This document shows, piece after piece, positions 60,429 to 64,000 of a DNA stretch of 64,000 bases. The number at the start of each line of letters is the position of its first letter. Position 1 is the stretch's first letter. This DNA is from Microcella alkalica (lineage in GTDB: Bacteria; Actinomycetota; Actinomycetes; Actinomycetales; Microbacteriaceae), in contig NZ_JABUKC010000001.1 in NCBI RefSeq assembly GCF_014595885.1, forward strand, positions 186,001 to 250,000, in the 5' to 3' direction. The notes under the pieces are model-generated. The model was not told the origin of the DNA and ran no database searches. It saw only the letters and a list, made by a program, of their open reading frames with translations. A program made the translations under genes and the position numbers.

Positions 60429-60848
60429 ATGCTGATTCCCCGCAAGGTCAAGTACCGCAAGCAGCACCACCCCAAGCGGAGTGGCGCGGCGACCGGTGGC
60501 ACCGAGGTCACGTTCGGCGAGTTCGGCATCCAGGCCCTCACGCCCGCGTACGTCACGAACCGTCAGATCGAGTCGGCGCGTATCGCGATGACCCGTCACA
60601 TCAAGCGTGGCGGCAAGGTCTGGATCAACATCTACCCCGACCGTCCGCTCACGAAGAAGCCCGCCGAGACCCGCATGGGTTCCGGTAAGGGCTCGCCGGA
60701 GTGGTGGGTCGCCAACGTCAAGCCGGGCCGCGTCCTCTTCGAGGTCGCGGGCGTCAACGAGCAGCTCGCTCGCGAGGCCATGACCCGTGCTATTCACAAG
60801 CTGCCCCTCAAGGCACGCATTATCAAGCGCGAGGAGGGCGACGCGTAA
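60429..60848 (+). CDS. rplP: 50S ribosomal protein L16
   Basis: The protein is 139 aa, with [19 protein letters not shown] and [29 protein letters not shown]. It helps form the A-site tRNA binding region. TAATG overlap with rpmC. Confidence 0.98.
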   Translation: MLIPRKVKYRKQHHPKRSGAATGGTEVTFGEFGIQALTPAYVTNRQIESARIAMTRHIKRGGKVWINIYPDRPLTKKPAETRMGSGKGSPEWWVANVKPGRVLFEVAGVNEQLAREAMTRAIHKLPLKARIIKREEGDA

Positions 60849-61168
60849 TGGCGATCGGATCCAAGGAGCTCGCACCCGCGGAGCTCGACACCTTCGAAGA
60901 CGAGCGTCTCGTCGACGAGCTGAAGAAGGCCAAGGAAGAGCTGTTCAACCTGCGCTTCCAGGCCGCGACGGGTCAGCTCGAGAGCCACGGCCGCCTGCGC
61001 GCCGTGAAGCGCGACATCGCGCGCATCTACACGGTCATCCGCGAGCGCGAGCTGGGCATCCGTGCCACGCCCGCCCCGGTGGAGGCCCCGGCGAAGCCGG
61101 CCAAGAAGTCGGCGAAGAAGGCGGAGGCCGCTGAGGCTCCCGCTGCCGAGACGGAGGAGAAGAACTGA
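60848..61168 (+). CDS. rpmC: 50S ribosomal protein L29 with extended C-terminus
   Basis: The protein is 106 aa, longer than the usual 65-80; the conserved core ([45 protein letters not shown]) ends near residue 70 and an Ala/Pro/Lys/Glu-rich tail follows, as in other actinobacteria. ATG 60848 overlaps rplP by 1 nt. Confidence 0.95.
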   Translation: MAIGSKELAPAELDTFEDERLVDELKKAKEELFNLRFQAATGQLESHGRLRAVKRDIARIYTVIRERELGIRATPAPVEAPAKPAKKSAKKAEAAEAPAAETEEKN

Positions 61169-61485
61169 TGGCTGCCGAGAAGAAGGCCGCTGCCGGCCAC
61201 GAGTCGGCCGAGCACGACGTTCGCGACGAGAACGCGCGTGGCTACCGCAAGGTGCGCCGCGGCTACGTGACCAGCGACAAGATGGAGAAGACCATCGTCG
61301 TCGAGGTCGAGGACCGCGTGAAGCACCCGCTGTACGGCAAGGTCATGCGCCGCACCTCGAAGGTCAAGGCCCACGACGAGCAGAACGGCGCCGGCATCGG
61401 CGACCTCGTGCTCATCGCCGAGACCCGCCCCCTGTCCGCCACGAAGCGCTGGCGCCTCGTCGAGATCCTCGAGAAGGCCAAGTAG
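61168..61485 (+). CDS. rpsQ: 30S ribosomal protein S17
   Basis: The protein is 105 aa, with [34 protein letters not shown] and [22 protein letters not shown]. An N-terminal extension of about 25 residues is rich in Lys/Glu/His. Overlaps rpmC by 1 nt. Confidence 0.97.
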   Translation: MAAEKKAAAGHESAEHDVRDENARGYRKVRRGYVTSDKMEKTIVVEVEDRVKHPLYGKVMRRTSKVKAHDEQNGAGIGDLVLIAETRPLSATKRWRLVEILEKAK

Positions 61486-61518
61486 GCCTTCGCCTGCTTG
61501 TCCTTATAGGAGAGAGAA

Positions 61519-61887
61519 ATGCTGCAGCAGGAATCCCGGCTCAAGGTCGCCGACAACACCGGCGCCAAGGAGCTGCTCACGATCCGCGTGCTCGGTGGCT
61601 CCGGCCGTCGCTACGCGGGTCTCGGTGACGTGATCGTCGCCACCGTCAAGGACGCGATCCCGGGTGGCAATGTGAAGAAGGGCGACGTCGTCAAGGCGGT
61701 CGTCGTTCGCACGGTCAAGCAGACCCGCCGCCCCGACGGCTCGTACATCAAGTTCGACGAGAACGCCGCCGTGATCCTGAAGAACGACGGTGACCCCCGT
61801 GGCACCCGCATCTTCGGGCCGGTCGGTCGTGAGCTTCGCGACAAGAAGTTCATGAAGATCGTCTCGCTCGCCCCGGAGGTGCTCTAA
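61519..61887 (+). CDS. rplN: 50S ribosomal protein L14
   Basis: The protein is 122 aa, full length, with [27 protein letters not shown] and the C-terminal [28 protein letters not shown]. Starts the spc segment, 33 bp after rpsQ, with AGGAGAG upstream. Confidence 0.98.
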   Translation: MLQQESRLKVADNTGAKELLTIRVLGGSGRRYAGLGDVIVATVKDAIPGGNVKKGDVVKAVVVRTVKQTRRPDGSYIKFDENAAVILKNDGDPRGTRIFGPVGRELRDKKFMKIVSLAPEVL

Positions 61888-61889
61888 CC

Positions 61890-62249
61890 ATGGCGAAGAT
61901 CAAGAAGGGCGACCTCGTCCAGGTCATCAGCGGCGCGACCCAGGCGCGCGGCGGCGACCGCGGCAAGCAGGGTCGCGTCATCGAGGTGCTGACCGAGAAG
62001 AACCGCGTCGTCGTCGAGGGCATCAACCTCGTCACGAAGCACGTGCGCGTCGGCCAGACGCAGCGCGGCACGAAGACGGGCGGCATCGAGACGCACGAGG
62101 CGCCGATCCACATCTCGAACGTGGCCGTCGTCGACCCCAAGACCAAGAAGCCCACGCGCGTCGGTCACCGTGAGGAGACCGTCGAGAAGAACGGCGTGAA
62201 GAAGACCGTGCGTGTGCGGTACGCCAAGAAGTCAGGTGAGAAGCTCTGA
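61890..62249 (+). CDS. rplX: 50S ribosomal protein L24
   Basis: The protein is 119 aa, with [31 protein letters not shown] and [23 protein letters not shown]. It is an assembly initiator of the 50S subunit. Overlaps rplE by 1 nt (TGATG). Confidence 0.98.
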   Translation: MAKIKKGDLVQVISGATQARGGDRGKQGRVIEVLTEKNRVVVEGINLVTKHVRVGQTQRGTKTGGIETHEAPIHISNVAVVDPKTKKPTRVGHREETVEKNGVKKTVRVRYAKKSGEKL

Positions 62250-62836
62250 TGACAACCACCACTGCAGCGCAGGCTGGCAAAATCCAGCCGCGCCTGAAGC
62301 AGAAGTACCGCGGCGAGATCAAGGCCGCGCTGACCGAGCAGTTCGGCTACACCAACCCGCACCAGGTTCCCGGTCTCGTGAAGATCGTCGTGAACACCGG
62401 TGTCGGTGAGGCCGCCCGCGACAGCAAGGTGATCGACGGGGCCGTCAAGGATCTCACCGCGATCACCGGTCAGAAGCCGCAGGTCACCAAGGCCCGCAAG
62501 TCGATCGCGCAGTTCAAGCTGCGCGAGGGCATGCCCATCGGTGCGCACGTCACCCTCCGCGGCGACCGCGCGTGGGAGTTCCTCGATCGCCTGCTGTCGC
62601 TCGCGCTCCCGCGCATCCGCGACTTCCGCGGGCTGAGCGACCGCCAGTTCGACGGCAACGGCAACTACACCTTCGGTCTCCAGGAGCAGAGCGTGTTCCA
62701 CGAGATCGACCAGGACAAGATCGACCGCGTCCGCGGCTTCGACATCACCATCGTGACGACCGCGAAGACGGACGACGAGGGCCGCGCCCTGCTGCGCGCG
62801 CTCGGCTTCCCCTTCAAGTCGGCCGACGCCTCCTAA
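62249..62836 (+). CDS. rplE: 50S ribosomal protein L5
   Basis: The protein is 195 aa, with [48 protein letters not shown] and the [21 protein letters not shown] block. It binds 5S rRNA. Confidence 0.98.
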   Translation: MTTTTAAQAGKIQPRLKQKYRGEIKAALTEQFGYTNPHQVPGLVKIVVNTGVGEAARDSKVIDGAVKDLTAITGQKPQVTKARKSIAQFKLREGMPIGAHVTLRGDRAWEFLDRLLSLALPRIRDFRGLSDRQFDGNGNYTFGLQEQSVFHEIDQDKIDRVRGFDITIVTTAKTDDEGRALLRALGFPFKSADAS

Positions 62837-62929
62837 GGCACTCCATCACCGGCCCTCCGGGGCCCCGATCGGACAGGTCCGCGTTCGTGGAACGGGCGCG
62901 GAAACCGGACGAGAACAGGAACACTCATC
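62837..62929 (+). other. rplE-rpsH gap without rpsN
   Basis: In many actinobacteria a small S14 gene (rpsN/rpsZ) occurs here. This 93-nt gap is too short for one and shows only GC-rich inverted repeats (for example the GGCC-rich stretch near 62855 and GTTC-GTG-GAAC near 62884). S14 must be encoded elsewhere, as in Micrococcus-type spc operons. Confidence 0.6.
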
Positions 62930-63328
62930 ATGACGATGACAGATCCGGTCGCAGACCTGCTGACCAGACTGCGCAACGCCAACTCCGCCTTCCACGAGTC
63001 GGTGTCGCTGCCCAGCAGCAAGCTCAAGACCAACATCGCCGAGATCCTCAAGCGCGAGGGCTACATCTCCGACTGGAAGGTCGAGGACGCTCGCGTCGGC
63101 TCGACCCTCACCCTGTCGCTGAAGTACGGCCCGAACCGCGAGCGCTCGATCGCCGGCATCAAGCGCGTGTCGAAGCCGGGCCTCCGCGTCTACGCCAAGT
63201 CGACCGAGATCCCTCACGTGCTCGGCGGCCTCGGCGTGGCCATCCTGTCGACTTCCTCGGGTCTGCTGACCGACCGCGAGGCGATGCAGAAGGGCGTGGG
63301 TGGGGAAGTCCTCGCCTACGTGTGGTGA
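62930..63328 (+). CDS. rpsH: 30S ribosomal protein S8
   Basis: The protein is 132 aa, with [28 protein letters not shown] and the C-terminal [32 protein letters not shown]8 in E. coli also represses the spc operon. ATG 62930. Confidence 0.98.
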   Translation: MTMTDPVADLLTRLRNANSAFHESVSLPSSKLKTNIAEILKREGYISDWKVEDARVGSTLTLSLKYGPNRERSIAGIKRVSKPGLRVYAKSTEIPHVLGGLGVAILSTSSGLLTDREAMQKGVGGEVLAYVW

Positions 63329-63334
63329 TCTGAC

Positions 63335-63871
63335 ATGTCGCGTATCGGACGCATGCCCATCGACATCCCCGGTGGTGTCACGGTCACGGTCGACGGCCAG
63401 GCCGTCACCGTCAAGGGCCCCAAGGGCGAGCTGTCGCTCACCGTGGCCAGCCCCATCGAGGTCCAGGTGGAGGAGAACCAGGTTCTCGTCACCCGCCCGG
63501 ACGACGAGCGCGCCTCGCGCTCGCTGCACGGCCTGACCCGCACCCTCATCGCCAACAACATCGTGGGCGTGACGCAGGGCTACAGCAAGGGCCTCGAGGT
63601 CGTCGGCACCGGCTACCGCGTGCAGGCGAAGGGCGAGAGCGTCGAGTTCGCGCTCGGCTTCTCGCACCCCGTCACCGTCAACCCGCCCGCCGGGATCACC
63701 TTCACGGTGGAGGGCAACAACAAGCTCACCGTCAGCGGCATCGACAAGCAGGCCGTCGGCGAGGTCGCAGCGAACATCCGCAAGATCCGCAAGCCCGAGC
63801 CGTACAAGGGCAAGGGCGTCCGCTACGCGGGCGAGGTCGTTCGCCGCAAGGCCGGAAAGGCTGGTAAGTAA
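63335..63871 (+). CDS. rplF: 50S ribosomal protein L6
   Basis: The protein is 178 aa with [34 protein letters not shown] and the C-terminal [25 protein letters not shown]. The gentamicin-site region is normal. 6 bp after rpsH. Confidence 0.98.
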   Translation: MSRIGRMPIDIPGGVTVTVDGQAVTVKGPKGELSLTVASPIEVQVEENQVLVTRPDDERASRSLHGLTRTLIANNIVGVTQGYSKGLEVVGTGYRVQAKGESVEFALGFSHPVTVNPPAGITFTVEGNNKLTVSGIDKQAVGEVAANIRKIRKPEPYKGKGVRYAGEVVRRKAGKAGK

Positions 63872-63873
63872 TC

Positions 63874-64000
63874 ATGGGTCTCGGAACCAGGGGCAAGAGC
63901 AAGTCGGCCGCGAAGGACCGTCGCCACGCCCGTCTCCGCAAGCGCATCGCCGGCACCGCCGAGCGTCCGCGTCTCGTCGTCACCCGTTCGGCGCGCCACG
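63874..64000 (+). CDS. rplR: 50S ribosomal protein L18, cut by the window end
   Basis: ATG 63874 lies 2 bp after the rplF stop. The first 42 residues ([25 protein letters not shown] and then [17 protein letters not shown]) match the N-terminus of L18. The gene runs off the right edge. Confidence 0.95.
   Translation, partial: MGLGTRGKSKSAAKDRRHARLRKRIAGTAERPRLVVTRSARH

Overview
The window is high-GC bacterial DNA that reads as an actinobacterial chromosome, most likely Microbacteriaceae or a close relative. This rests on gene order, GTG/TTG starts on rpoB, rpoC, rpsL, fusA and tuf, the CSG form of the histidine ammonia-lyase MIO motif, and a type IV pilus locus with no secretin. No rRNA, tRNA, CRISPR array, transposase or integrase was seen.

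Layout. (1) 1-8.9 kb, ketone/alcohol/acid catabolism: a zinc alcohol dehydrogenase cut by the window edge, a 3-hydroxyacyl-CoA dehydrogenase/enoyl-CoA hydratase pair, an aldehyde dehydrogenase, a GAF-Fis activator, and a Baeyer-Villiger monooxygenase/esterase pair. Together they could turn a ketone into an ester, hydrolyse it, and oxidise the alcohol and acid products to acyl-CoA intermediates. (2) 8.9-13.6 kb, small housekeeping genes: methyltransferase/DUF1684/SRPBCC operon, ComB-like protein, DUF427 protein, SprT-like protein, truncated haemoglobin, spermidine synthase-like protein. (3) 13.9-21.3 kb: rpoB-rpoC with a strong terminator. (4) 21.4-31.1 kb: a compact type VII secretion-like locus made of an RDD-FHA membrane protein, an EssC/EccC-type ATPase with an N-terminal FHA domain, two WXG100-size proteins, a 462-aa candidate substrate and three unrecognised proteins. 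(5) 31.2-43.3 kb: a nearly complete type IV pilus locus (prepilins, PilB, PilT, PilC, PilD, PilM, PilN, PilO and a large PilX-like protein with a beta-solenoid-like middle). (6) 43.3-48.8 kb: a membrane protein, then the str operon rpsL-rpsG-fusA and tuf. (7) 48.9-55.6 kb: a membrane protein, an IclR regulator and hutH-hutU-hutG-hutI for histidine degradation to glutamate. (8) 55.6-64 kb: a structured upstream region, then the S10-spc ribosomal genes from rpsJ into a truncated rplR.

The main theme is that secretion/pilus and histidine-utilisation modules lie between blocks of the core transcription/translation supercluster. The most promising little-described material is the compact FHA/RDD/EssC/WXG100 locus, its shared promoter-like motif, and its orphan proteins. 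The upstream regions of several units also carry clear inverted repeats, of which the best are near the catabolic genes, glbN, hutH and rpsJ.
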